DNA of 64,000 nt from assembly GCF_000004075.3 (NCBI RefSeq), contig NC_026655.2:25343489-25407488 (forward strand), written 5' to 3'. Source of the stretch: Cucumis sativus (taxonomy: Eukaryota; Streptophyta; Magnoliopsida; Cucurbitales; Cucurbitaceae). Made by a program: the position numbers and the translations under genes. Positions 48,134-60,254 of the stretch are shown here, piece after piece. How positions within the stretch are numbered: position 1 is the stretch's first letter; every line of letters starts with the position of its first letter. The notes under the pieces were generated by a model. That model searched no databases. It had not been told where the DNA came from and saw only the letters and a program-made list of their open reading frames with translations.

Positions 48134-51008
48134 ATGGTTGTCTTGCAATTCCACCATTCCATTTTCTTGCCAATTCGTCTTCCCATCACAACAATTGGCG
48201 CTAAAATTTCCCTCCCAACCAACCATTTATTGCCCCATACACCCTCTCTAAACCCCTTCACCGGAATTTTCTATCCAGAGCTACCCGCGACCAAAAATCG
48301 GAAATTTACAACATCCCCTCCACTGAAATCGAGGTGGTGGATGAAGAAGGTGAAGATTATGATGATGGGGACGACAGATTTTGGAGTGAGAGTGGATTTA
48401 GAGGAAGAGAAGGAGAAAAGGACTATGATCGAGACCCTGAATTCGCTGAAATTATAGGAACTAGTCTTGATGATCCAGATAAAGCTCGGTCCAAAGTAAA
48501 ACTTTCTTATCTCTTCCTCGTCAATCGCTTTTTCATGTTTGTTTTTTCTATTATCCCATTGTGGGTTTATCAACGAAGTACTAAGTGGACATTTTATACT
48601 TCAACTTCTTGCTACTGTTTAATGGCAATAATCTCTTTTTGGGTCATTTGTTTGTTTTACGAGTGCAAATATGGTGGCTTAAGTTGAAATGTCTAGATAA
48701 ACATGTATTGTTGCTTATTAGAAGCGTTCTTGTTTTTGGCTTTTGGTGTTTAACTTGTAAGAGGTACATACTGCAGATGGAAGAGAGGCTGAGGAAGAAA
48801 AGAAACAAGATACTTCAGCCAAAGACGGGATCAGCTGTTCCAGTAAAAGTTACATTCAACAAGTAGGATTAGTTTTACCACTTGAATAGATGGATTGTCA
48901 ATCTTTTCATTTTATTGAATTAACCATGCTCTTGCTTTTCCACCTAACATTTATTTAGGATTTCAATCATTTTTTAAACAAAAATGTTTCAATATGTTCC
49001 ATTTTACTATGAGAATAAATCCTTAAACTTCTGGTCCTGAAGTATCTAGCTTGGAAAAAACGACTTGGGATGTGTTGCTTAAATCATTGATCCGGTACTA
49101 GATGTAGCTTTTCTCCAGGAAAAAAGGCCAAATATTTACTTTGATAGTAAAAGGTCAAGATATTGACAGTCAAGTAATTAATGTGACTTGTAATCTATAT
49201 GGATGAATGCATTTGATTTGACTATGTCTGAGGCAGTAGAACAGAGAACCCCAATGTGTGGACTATCTATACAGCCACAATTTCATAAATGCATATTGTT
49301 TCTTCTTGGTTTCCACTAGAGTAGGGAGCTAAATTCTAATTTAGGAAGAATTTCCGTAGCCAACAAGCATATAACTTGTGTGTAGCGATTGCACTACGAA
49401 TAGTTTTGGTATAGTTCTGATAACTGAGAATTTTATTGCTTCTTATATGCTGAAGCCTGAGTATATGAACCGTTAGAATACAAGCATATTTCCTAGTTAT
49501 ATTCCTATGTACTTAGTATCCATTCTCTCCTTAATCTCTAAAACATATTCAGTTGAGAATAAAAAAACTTATTACTTTTTTGCGTGTCTTTTCTTTCTTC
49601 TATATAATTTATGTGAATTATCTGTTGAAGATGTATCTTCTGGCTTAATTATGCATTGAATTCTCCCCATTCCGTTACATATATTCTCTCTTTAGTTTGG
49701 AATTGGACATATGAGTTCTCAATGTTTCTTCCAGATTCGATTTCTCAAACTCGTATATATGGTTTGAATTCTACAACACTCCACTGGCAAAAGATATCAC
49801 CTTAATTTGTGATGTAAGTTTTTGTTTCTGTTATCTTAGCTTCTGCCTAAAAAACTTCAATGAATTAGATCTATTATCTTTGTTCACAGACCATAAGGTC
49901 ATGGCACATCATTGGACGTCTTGGTGGATGCAATTCCATGAATATGCAGGTAAACTTCAATTTCACTCACGTTGTTATAGGATTGCATGATTTTGTTTGG
50001 AAAATTAGCCTTCAGCAAATTTTATGAATCATATTTGCTGTCGATGATCATTTAAGTTAATCTTTACAGCTGTCTCAATCTCCTTTGGATAAACGGCCAA
50101 GTTATGATGCTATTCAGGGAGCTAATGTTAATCCAACCACATTTTATAACATTGGGGATTTTGAGGTTCAAGACAACTTGGCTCGCATATGGTAATATCT
50201 CTCAATCTAATTTTCTGGATGTTGCTGTCATTTTCACAACATTTACGGAGGTGTTCGTGATACCAGGAAAGAGCTTAAGATGTCAGCGTTCACTTTTTTT
50301 TCTCATTTATCTATTTTACTTTATGCACAGGGTTGATATTGGGACCAGCGAACCTTTGCTACTAGATGTTTTGATAAATGCATTAATCCAGATAAGCTCT
50401 GAGTAAGTTCCTACTACACTTCTTACCAATGTTTTCTTGCCCTAATTTAATTTCCATTAAAGTAGTTTTGCTTATCTGCTGTCTGTGAAGTGTGTAATCG
50501 AATCACTAGATTTTTGCCCTTTTAGAGCATGTTGGAGAGTGATCGTGAAATTGTTAAAATTACTTTTGTCATAGTTCTAATCACTTCGAATCACACCAGT
50601 AACCAGTAAAAGTAATTTAATATTTAATTTTACATTTACAAATGCAATTTTCATGTCATCAAAAGTAGTTTTGAATGATTAAAAACATGTTTCAGAGTGT
50701 TTTTTAAAACAACAAAAGTAATTTTAACAATTTTAGAATCGCTCTTTTGGTTTGGTTTTGCATTTCTTCTAATGTCTATATGTTACTCATAATAATTTTA
50801 TGTGCCTCATAATAGTTTATGGACATTGGGTTTAATATTTACTTTTCTAATGTCTATATGTTACTCATAATAGTTTTATGTGCCTCTAAAATTTTCACAA
50901 AACAGCTATGTTGGAATCAAACAATTAGTGTTTGGGGGATCTGAGTTTGAGAATTGGAAAGAGGATTTGACAACTGAAGATGCTGGTTACAGCACTCACA
51001 AGATATAG
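48134..51008 (+). CDS. DUF3531 protein, probably plastid-targeted; frame broken once in exon 1
   Basis: Function unknown. The family is shared by plants and cyanobacteria. Seven exons, 48134-48495, 48777-48862, 49735-49813, 49890-49949, 50070-50191, 50331-50402 and 50906-51008, would give 294 aa. The N-terminal 45 residues (MVVLQFHHSIFLPIRLPITT) are poor in acidic residues and look like a transit peptide (inferred). An acidic linker (DEEGEDYDDGDD) follows, then the conserved domain: EERLRKKRNKILQPKTGSA, FDFSNSYIWFEFYN, TIRSWHIIGRLGGCNSMNMQ, YNIGDFEVQDNLARIWVDIG and QLVFGGSEFENW. An A5 run at 48293-48297 apparently should be A6, joining ATKK to SEIYNIPSTEIEV. All remaining phases then close. 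The exact break point is inferred, as N termini vary. Intron 6 carries a MITE. Confidence 0.8.
50525..50748. mobile_element. Foldback MITE in intron 6 of the DUF3531 gene
   Basis: The left arm (GAGTGATCGTGAAATTGTTA, AAATTACTTTTGTC) and the reverse complement of the right arm (AGAGCGATTCTAAAATTGTT, AAAATTACTTTTGTTG) match over about 35 bp. The outer left end GAGCATGTTGGAGAGTGAT resembles a widespread plant MITE end (GAGCATGTTTGGGAGTGAT). It has no coding capacity and the right terminus looks shortened. Confidence 0.75.
50767..50886 (+). repeat. 42-bp direct repeat with a 78-bp period
   Basis: TTCTAATGTCTATATGTTAC and the following 22 bases occur at 50767-50808 and again at 50845-50886 with one mismatch. 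It abuts the MITE, suggesting a local duplication. Confidence 0.85.
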
Positions 51009-52373
51009 CAACTTCCTTCGAAGAAGAGACGTGGGGAAGATATTGTTGAAGGTAATAATACAATATGATGACTAAACTGATATTGTATTGAAATTTGTGC
51101 CTCTGTTTTTCAAGAATGGGAGTGGATCATCTCATTGTTAGCCAGTCTCTAGGGGAGTAGTAAGAAGGTTTTTTTTTTTTTTTTTGGTAGCAATTTTGTA
51201 GCAATGGACGAGAAAATCTGACCCAAATATTGTATATTATACATTTTAGTAAGGTTAATAGTATTCCAATCTTGGTTCACCATTTGTTCAGCAACTCATG
51301 AAGAGCACATACATCGTTTTTGCCTACCTCACTATGATTTGGAAACAAAAACCATGTTTTCAATAATGATATCTAAAATGTGAGTTATAGCCAAACAAAA
51401 ATTCTCTACTATCCATGAGTTGTAGAACGAAGAACATGTTGGGAAATTCGAAGCCAAAACTCCTAGGCTCTATTTCTATTTCCTTTAACCCAAAAGAATT
51501 TCTATTTGATTGGTTAATGAGGGAAGCGGTGATTTAATTCATGAAGCAAATTTGGGTCCACTTCTCTTGTATTAACCCATGGAAGAACTATTTTAATAGG
51601 TTAATTTGGAGGCTTTGTGAATTCAACTTTAAAAAGAGAGAAGAAAAATTGCAGCACAAATGGTGTGTGTGCTGAGCTTTGCCGCCGCTGAAGAAGAAAA
51701 GGTAGAAGTGAGGTTCCTTTGAGCCGATGGAGAAGAAAAGGCCGAGACAATTGTGCTGAGAGCATTTGCCGGATGAGAAAAGGCACCAGACGGCGATCTG
51801 AGGAATTTAGTTCGCCACTAGTTTGAAGTCTCTCAGATTCCAGTGTATCATTTTTGTGTGGCAGTGGAGAGTTGGATTAAGTGTTTCTCTTATTCTTTAT
51901 TTCAAGTTAGTACTTGAATTCAAATTCAAATAGTTCTCATTTGGGGAAGAAAGATTTGAAAGCGTGTTTTTCAATAGAACTTGCTGTTGCATAAGACTAA
52001 ACATAGTCTAAGTTTGGGACGAACTAGTATATTTTTTGGTATGGTTCTACTCTTTTCCCTTTGCTTAATTATTACAATTTATGATCAATTATTTATTTGA
52101 CTCTAACTTGTGAAAGTGGAAAGTTGAGATACAATTTAGTTTATTCCACATTTATTTATATATAACGTAAATTCTCACATAACGTGGAATTGACTAAAAA
52201 AAAAATTTTAAAAGATTGAAGAATGGAGTGTTCTTATGGATAGTTTTGTTAGGGTTTAACTTCATATTACTTTGTAAAAGGATAAATGTGTCTAGAATCT
52301 CGAAGCAAAAGGCGTTAACTCGTGCGAATGTATATTTCTTGAGTTCTTTTTGTCTCCCATATCTTTAGACCTT

Positions 52374-52497
52374 TTGTAAATTGTTAAAAGAAAATTTGAG
52401 TTCACACCACCTCTAACACCCACAATTGTACATATTTGTAAATTGTTAAAAGAAAATTTGAGTTCACACCACCTCTAACACCCACAATTTTACATAT
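52374..52497 (+). repeat. 62-bp tandem duplication
   Basis: Units 52374-52435 and 52436-52497 are identical apart from one base (CACAATTGTACATAT against CACAATTTTACATAT). Such near-identity indicates a recent event. Confidence 0.95.
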
Positions 52498-53619
52498 TGT
52501 ATTATTTGATTTAATAAGAAACCAGAAAAACTATAATAAGACTTAAAAGGTATATATAGGTAACAATTTATCATTTTCAAGATTTTTGTTACTATTACTT
52601 AAAAGAAAGAATTGATTGACCTCTTTAATTTTTTAGGCTTATCAATTGTCTCACCCCAATATGATGAAATTGTTCCTTTTAAGTGCATTGATTTTTGTCC
52701 TTTTAAGTGCAGATTAGTATTGTTTTTGTTGTCTATATTGATTATTCATGAAAGCTTAGTTCGAGTTTTAACGAGTATAAACTGATTCTTTTAACATAGA
52801 AAAAGTCACCAAATTGGTGGAGCTTGGTGCTAGTTTTCCTCAACTACGTGGCACCATGCACACTTTTTTTCTTCCTATAAAAAAAACTATTTCTAAATAT
52901 AGCAAAATGAACCAAAATCTTTACAACATATGATAATCTATCCATAATTGTGACCGTCTATCTTAATCTGTCATAAATAAACCATGATATTATACTATAT
53001 GTATAAATATTTTTAGAAAATTTGTCGTTTAAAATAAATTTTCTAATAAATAATAATAATAATTTTAGAAAAAAAAAACAGTTCAAACATTTTAATTTAT
53101 AGATGACGCGTTTTCACACACATATTTTGAAATGAACTCTGCACTTGAAAGTTGAAAGCACACAATAAATAACTAAAATATTCCTTTCTCATCTGACTTT
53201 TACAGGAGAAAAATACACTGATAATACCATTAGCTATTTCTTCAAATAACAATTAATGCATCTAAAAATACACACCAAAATGAAACTTCAGAACACTCCT
53301 ACTTCAAATATTTAATGCATTAAATACACACCTTAATTCTTGAAGCCATTCTTTTGAACTAAATGATACTTTTTAATGCATAAGACTAACAGTTTCTAGA
53401 ATTCTTATGACCTTGATCAACTAATGACACGTTCTCAAAAAACGACTTGAACTCATGACCTTTAACACCTTTAACAGGTTATGAGAATTTTCGAATAGGA
53501 TTTAAACTTAAGATCTTTTAGTGACACCAATGTAACCTGGGTAGAAAAGCAAAATGACACGTTCTTTGTAGAAGCTCTTCTACCATAGGAAGATCTTTCT
53601 ACCTTAAAGTAACCTCTCC

Positions 53620-53960
53620 TATCATTTCGGAGGCTTGGATCCTATCATCCTGGTTGGCATATTCCTTTGGCATCCAATATGGGAGTCTTCCATAACTTCG
53701 TTTTTGATAGATCATCCTTTTAGAAAGGAAAGGAGATCTTGTGTCTTAAGCCTGTCAGAGCCTTTTTTTTTTTCTGGTCATTATGGACTGAAAGGTACAA
53801 TCAGATTTTCAACAACATATCTCCTTTTTAGTGGTAGATTCTAAGAATTGGTTCTTTCTCTAGCTTTATTGTGGTGTAGATACCTTTCTCCATTTACACA
53901 TTATGGCCTATCTGACCTTTAGGCTAATTAATTGGGAAAGCTTTTATGTGATTTCCACAA
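53620..53960 (+). mobile_element. L1-type LINE ORF2 C-terminal remnant
   Basis: Plus-strand frames show pieces typical of the extreme C terminus of plant LINE ORF2. These include HPFRKER, then FFWSLWTERYNQIFNN, then about 30 codons later LLWCRYLSPFTHYGLSDL, matching the family layout LWxLWxERNxRIF and WCKxxHPFxxYxLSxL. The frame changes and a stop interrupt the reading, so it is a dead 5'-truncated copy. No poly-A tail or target duplication was resolved. Confidence 0.65.
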
Positions 53961-54161
53961 TTAGCTTCTGATTGCTTTTTCCTAAACAACAAACCATTAA
54001 TCTAACCTGTACATCTGATGTATCCTTTAGAGTTCGAATCATGAATAAGAGCTATCTAATAAATAACCATGAACATGGACTAATTAAATTAATAAATCAA
54101 AAAATATATTTATGTCGTATGTATAACTGTATAAGTATAAATCAACGCCAAGAAACTAGAT

Positions 54162-57100
54162 TTACTTGTTATTCTGTCTAAGAGCGAGGAAGTGAGCTGC
54201 AAAGTTGTCGTAGTCGGGTAGCTTTGGGTGAACATGACTAGCTTTCTCAACTGCCTCAGTCTTCTCCTTTTTCGAACTCTCAGAGTTGCCTTGTGTTTCT
54301 AATTTTGGTGAAGGAGTGGATGGCAAGTCCTTCGTAGGAGATTTTAATTTTTCTTCATGGATAGATTTTTTAGTTTCAGGAATTGGTTTGGAAGGTTTCA
54401 TTGACTGAGGTTGCTCTGAGTTACTTGATTGAACCCGAGTCTTCACTGGAGCTGCTGTCGTATCCCTTGAAGAAGAAAACTTTGAACTCTCAAAATTGCC
54501 TCGTCTATTTATCTCTGGTGGATAATTGTATTGCTGTTCCTCTGCAGAAGGTCTAGACCTTTCCTCAATAAAAGACCTCTTAGTTTCATGAGTTTGCTTG
54601 AAAGGTTTAGATGATTGAGGCTGCTCTGAAATTTCCAAACGATCAGAGTATCTTGTTCCAGTTTTTGCCCTCAGTGGCGATGTAGTTGCATAGAAACTCG
54701 TTGAAGCTTTTCTCTCAATTATATCCTCATGACTCATGGTCGTGGGAGTCCTGTGTGAGTCCTCTAAATGTGGACTTGGACTTTTAGGAGACGCTTTGGT
54801 CCGTCTAGAAAGTCCAATAACTCGATGAGGACTGTTTTTCATATTTTGTTCAGGCAAATCTTCGTCAGAATCATCGTCATTGTGGAAACCAGGATACTTA
54901 ACTGCAACTCTTGTTGGGGCTGGATTCTTCAAGATTTCATCAACCACGTTCTTGCTATGTGGCTCTTGATCACTTCTAAGAGTATAAACCGAGAACTTCT
55001 CCTTTGAATCATCAAGATTGGAATTAAAGCTATTAAGCTTGGTTTGTGATTCCTTTTCTTGACCTCGTCTCTCTTCTACACTTGTAGCATATGTCTCTTC
55101 AGAAGCCTTTGATCGCAACGAAGTCCTAGCTGTAGAAGAAGAAATGAAGGTAGACTGCTCAGTTTTTGAGGCATCGTTTTCGTATGCTTGTTTAGATGAT
55201 GAGTCATTTCTTGATGAATTGTTTGCAAATGGAAGCTTATTACTTTTTTGGTTTCTTCGGCCACCTTTCAGTTTCCCGAAATTCAAGCCACTGCTGCCAT
55301 CTGAAGTTGATTCTTCTACAATATCAGGAGAACTCAGTGGGCTGTCGTTCTTCTTCGATTCATGTACAGAGTTTAGCTCAGAAGAGAGGCGATGAGATGG
55401 CATGCTACTACTGTCCTCATCTGAAGATCCAGATAATCCATGACTAATGTTCCGAGTCCATTCTGATTTTTCAGAGTACAAATCCTGCTTCTTGCAGAAT
55501 TCACTAGAGTTTTCTTTAGCAATGATCTCAGATTCTTTCAACTCTTCCTCACTTTCAGAACCAGATCCATCTGAATGGTCAAAAGTTGCCGGCAACAACT
55601 CATCAGAATGGGAAGGATCATCAAAAGCTCCAATACTTTCAGCAAACAGTGAAGTATGATCAGAAATTTGAGCGTGTGAAACAGCCTTCTCAGCAGAATC
55701 ATTCTTGTTCCCGTTGAAGATCCAAGTATCATCTGGTGATGGATTTATTGGCACCTTTCCTTTAGGTGACGAAAGGTCTGGAATTGATTCTCTCCTCGGG
55801 ATATCGTAGTCTGGAATATAATCATCATCTGGACCATAATCATCAAAGACCACACTGGCATGGTCATAAAAACTCATATCAACAGTACTTTCACTCTCAT
55901 TTGGTTTATCCATGGCAAAAGGGTTCTCATAGGCATCATTCCCCAACTTCTCGTGGGAAGGCACTTTAATTGAATCACTTTCAATCCTCACATCTCCATA
56001 GGAACTAGTTCTGTCAAAACCCGTACTAAATGGCTGATCGCTAACATATTCTACATCAACATTTCGGGTTGTTTCTCCATACTGGTTCTACCTAAAGAGT
56101 CACTAAACCCAGATTCAGACGGCTTGTTGAGCGAGTATGTGTCTGATTCGTTGAAATTAGTGGAAGATATGTTGGAACTAAAATTTCTGGGTTGTTCATC
56201 CCCACTATCAAGAGAGCCACTGACCCCAGGTTCGAATGAATTCTTGAAAGAGTATCTATCTGCAGCATTGAAACTGGTTACAGACGTGCTGGCATCATGT
56301 TTTCTGGTTTGTTTCTCCAAAGTTGCACTACTACCAAGGGAACCGCTAAACCTAGGTTCGGATGATTTCTTGAAAGAGGATCTTTCTGCTGCACTGAGAT
56401 TGGTCACAGATATGTTGACATCATTGTTACTAACGCTTGAAGATGGATAACTATAATTCTTGGAATTATCCCCCATGTATGTTCTTGTCTCATTGTCTCT
56501 CCAATTATCATCCGGCGTAGAACTTTTACGAGGTGCACTGACAACTTGGTCTTTAGGAAGCTGTTGATCACGTAAATGGACACTAGGGTATCCTTGAGTC
56601 CTTCTGCCCTTAAATTATAAGACGAAGATTTCTGAAACTCAGAAGAGGATGGTTGGGAGATGTTTCCACGACTGGAAAGTTCTGCAGCAGCTCGGCAGCT
56701 AGACTTGCTAGTTCTGCAGATTCAGCCGCTGCCTTTGCAGCAGAGGTAGCATCCTTAAAATCCATACTCCACTGCTGCCTACCTGAAGAGTAATTATTTT
56801 GTTCACCAGAATTTGAGTGCCTATGCATCCCCTCTGCATTAATTTACGCATATCACAGTTTCAATATATAACCAACAATTGCAAATTCAAACAAAAGTAA
56901 CTGTCTTCAATATGTATGTGTAGCACGTACATAGAGAGAAGAAAGAAATGAAGATGATTGCATCAGATATAATTTTCACATACCAAAAGATGTTTCTGAA
57001 TTATGACGGCCAGTGATGTTGCTTTGATTGGCATTAACGTGAGCAAAGTTGGATTGTTTGGACTGATGTTCTGATCTCAAACTGTGTTCAGGGATCTCTC

Positions 57101-58574
57101 GGTACATGAGGCCTTTCATCAGGTTTGAATGGAACATGTTTTCTAGAAGATTCTTTGTGATCAAATGAAGATGGGCCACTAATAGACTCCATCTGTATTT
57201 GACTAGCCTTCCCAAAAGTATTTGGTCCACTCTGCTCAACAAAGTTCATAACTAGTATTACTAAAACCGAAATTCAATATTAAAATAAAATAATTCAGGT
57301 AAGTCTTCATTTCCTGATAAAAACACCTTGAGCATTGAAGGAAATAGTTCTTTTTTATAAAAACTAAAATTACCAACAAATCAGCCGGAGGGTTGATGCT
57401 GTCACCAAAGGATTTTGGGTCCCATTTGATGTTATACTCCTCAGCAATTGCAGTCAAGATTTTAAGTTTGGTCTGCCCATCCGGTGCTTTAGCAGATAGT
57501 TTTTCGACTAACTGGAAAGTTGTAAGAATGGAAGGAAAGTCAATGGAACCAAGTTATCTTCATAGAGAGAACCCACACTCCCTAAGTTTATGAACACAAA
57601 ACAGCTAACACATTTACCATGCGATTCACTCCACATTCTGGGCGCAGCTCCACTGCGGCCGAGACAAATTCTTTTCCATACTTTGATTTAAAGTGTTTAC
57701 GAACATCCAAGAGCTCTGGAATATCTGCACATCTGGGTGATGCAAATATAACACTCGAGACTGCTTCCTTCAAATCTATGGGACAATTTCTGAACATGAA
57801 AACATAAACCGAATTAATAGGAGTACATTCATTATGCTCAGAAATCAGAAGTTAACACATACGTCACGAGGGCAAAATTTTGCTTTAAAAGAAATCACAA
57901 CCATGTGAAGTCGAATACAAATGCACATTCTGAAATCAAAGCATACCCTATAGGCAGCGAAGTTCATGAGAAATCAACAAAAATAACTTCAATAAAAAAG
58001 AAATTAACATACTTTTGGGACTCAATCATTGGCATGCGCGCCACAATTAGCTCACAAAATATTTCAATGAGTTCATAAGCTTCCTTCGATTTCTCTTCTC
58101 TAACAAAGTGTTCAACCTGAAACAAGATGGAAACGTAAATTCTTCGGAAAAGGAATCATCAAATTGACGCACGATAAAGTTCATCTTCCCATATGACATT
58201 AGGTCTAAAAAACACGGTGACTTGATAAAGACACAAATAAATACAATCAATTCCAGAGTCAAAGAACAACACTAAAATACCCGAATTCTAGCAGTCTGGT
58301 CTTGTCCAGCCTCAAGCAACTTAGCCAAATCTCCCTTAAGCTGCTTAATATGAACATCTTTCTTATTCCTCAAAAGCTTAATCCGCGAAACCGCTAACTT
58401 CAGCGATGTCTTACTGCACCGACCCAACCCAATTCAAACAAAAAATGCAAAAAAAAAAAAGTCAATAAATTGATCCCAGCCAAAAGTACCCAACAACAGA
58501 ACAAAAACTACAAGGATTAAGTTGAAGAAATCTCAAACCTACCATTTCGCAGGCTTGAAGCTCTTGCTTAGCAT
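54162..58574 (-). CDS. IST1-like ESCRT-III regulator with long repetitive tail, frame broken in four places
   Basis: IST1-family proteins bind ESCRT-III and VPS4/LIP5 and tune multivesicular body sorting. Seven exons: 58543-58574, 58281-58413, 58013-58116, 57618-57789, 57374-57511, 56984-57231 and 54162-56833. Corrected length is 1166 aa, at the long end of plant ISTL proteins. The IST1 domain fills about 1-180 (MLSKSFKPAKCKTSLKLAVS, RNKKDVHIKQLKGDLAKLLE, RVEHFVREEKSKEAYELIEI, CPIDLKEAVSSVIFASPRC). Past it the tail is Ser-rich and acidic with internal repeats. It ends KLPDYDNFAAHFLALRQNNK, like the MIT-interacting ends of other ISTL proteins. One-base changes at 57091-57093, 56694-56695, 56600-56601 and 56066-56068 break the frame. 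Undoing them restores all junction phases and reveals the expected LAARAAAELSSRG segment. Confidence 0.87.
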
Positions 58575-60221
58575 CGTAGAAGGAATCGAAAGAAACCAGA
58601 TCTCAACGCGGTGGGAACAAACAACAAAGGTTAAGCTGGCGGGACAATTACGCACCGAAACTCTTTTTTCCTAACAAAAATCCTTTGAAGAAAGGATGTG
58701 AAATGGAACCGTGAAGATTAAGAAGAAGAATGAATGAATGAATTAGGATGATTGAAGAAGATATAGTAATGAAGAAGAATGAATAGGAAACGAAGTCGGA
58801 GCGAAGAAAGAGCAACTGAAAAAGGACTTCCTTTCCGTGTACCGATCATCAACTTTACGAGTTTTTTTTTTCTTTTTTTTCTTTTTTACTTTAATTGTTT
58901 ATTTATTTATATATATATTTATGCAATCGATGGAAATTTGGGAAAAACAAAGTGCGGGAAGGTTCAACGTAACCCACCAATCAACGGTAGCTGACTTTCA
59001 TTTTCCATATTGACCAAATCACCCTTTTCATTTTTTTTCTCCAAATATGAATAATTGAAAGTGTAATTATTTTAAATTCCAAAGATTTACAAAATATAAA
59101 TACCATCAAATAACATAAACTATTTTGAAAATAACTCTAATTAAAAATTAAAAATTAAAAAATTATTTATAAATGTTAAACTGACCGATCGATCATTTCT
59201 CATAAGTGTCGAGATAGCTTTGCAACATTTACTAAACTGACTATGGTTGGTTTGATTATAACTTTGTAAAAAAAAAAAGACTATAATTAATCGATTATTA
59301 CCTTGGTCCTAAGTAATTTGCTTAAAGTTTTGATTCTATCTCTATAATTTTCTAATGAAAATAAATAGTTTTTATGGATAAATTTAATATTTAGTTCTTA
59401 TAGTTTTAAAGGTGAGAAGATTTGAAAAAATCTTTAAAATAACTCATTGAAATATTTTATTGAACTTTTATCACCTAAATTCTAACATATAAACTTTTTA
59501 TTTTAAAAAATATTAATTAAAAAAATAACCTAACCTTAATTTTATTCACTTTACTTTTAATAAAAATTTGAATTTAGTATCTCACTTACTAGATTTGGTT
59601 AAATAATAACAAATATATGTAGTGAAATTTTAATAATACAATAACTTAAATAAAGTGTATTATTTTTTTTCTTAGGATAAAAAAACATTTCAAATAAAAT
59701 AGAGAAAATGGACTTAATCGAGAACTTATCCACACAGATACAACAAAAGGATTTCGAAGACAACCCATAGTCGACAACTAACTTATGTATCAAATAATCA
59801 AATCAACAATTCCAGCATAGATAAATACTAACTAAATTACCATCGAGTAAAATTAAATCGTAATTATCTAGATTTTACTAACCATAACTTTATTGTTAAT
59901 ATTGGAGAAAGTATCATTATTTGATATCATAACAAACATTTTTACAAAATTATAATGGAATGGTTTATAAATACAACCATAAAATTGACCAAGAACAATT
60001 TTCCAAGATCTAACTAATATTGATTTAAAAAATGATAATATTTAAATTTAGTGTCAAAAATGTTGTTTGGGATCTCAACTGTTTTAGTTTTATCATAAAC
60101 TGCATAAGACAATAAGGAAAGAAGTGGCCAACAACTTTTCTCCCTATTTTTTATCTACATTTTTAATTAATTAATTAATGACATGATGGAGAGGGAAAGT
60201 GACACCTATTTTGTCAAAATA

Positions 60222-60254
<33 letters not shown>

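Larger units (their letters stand above)
51009..54161. other. Spacer between the DUF3531 and IST1-like genes (convergent)
   Basis: It holds both 3' UTRs, a poly-T run near 51170, a 62-bp tandem duplication and a LINE remnant (separate entries). A more balanced, GAAGAAGAAAAGG-rich stretch at 51600-51790 has no recognisable product. Confidence 0.55.

Noticed and set aside
53440-53545. SINE fragments from two B-box-like words (GAGTTCAAGTCG, AGTTTAAATCC)
   Set aside because: No A box accompanies either word, so this is too weak next to the clear SINE at 34.4 kb.
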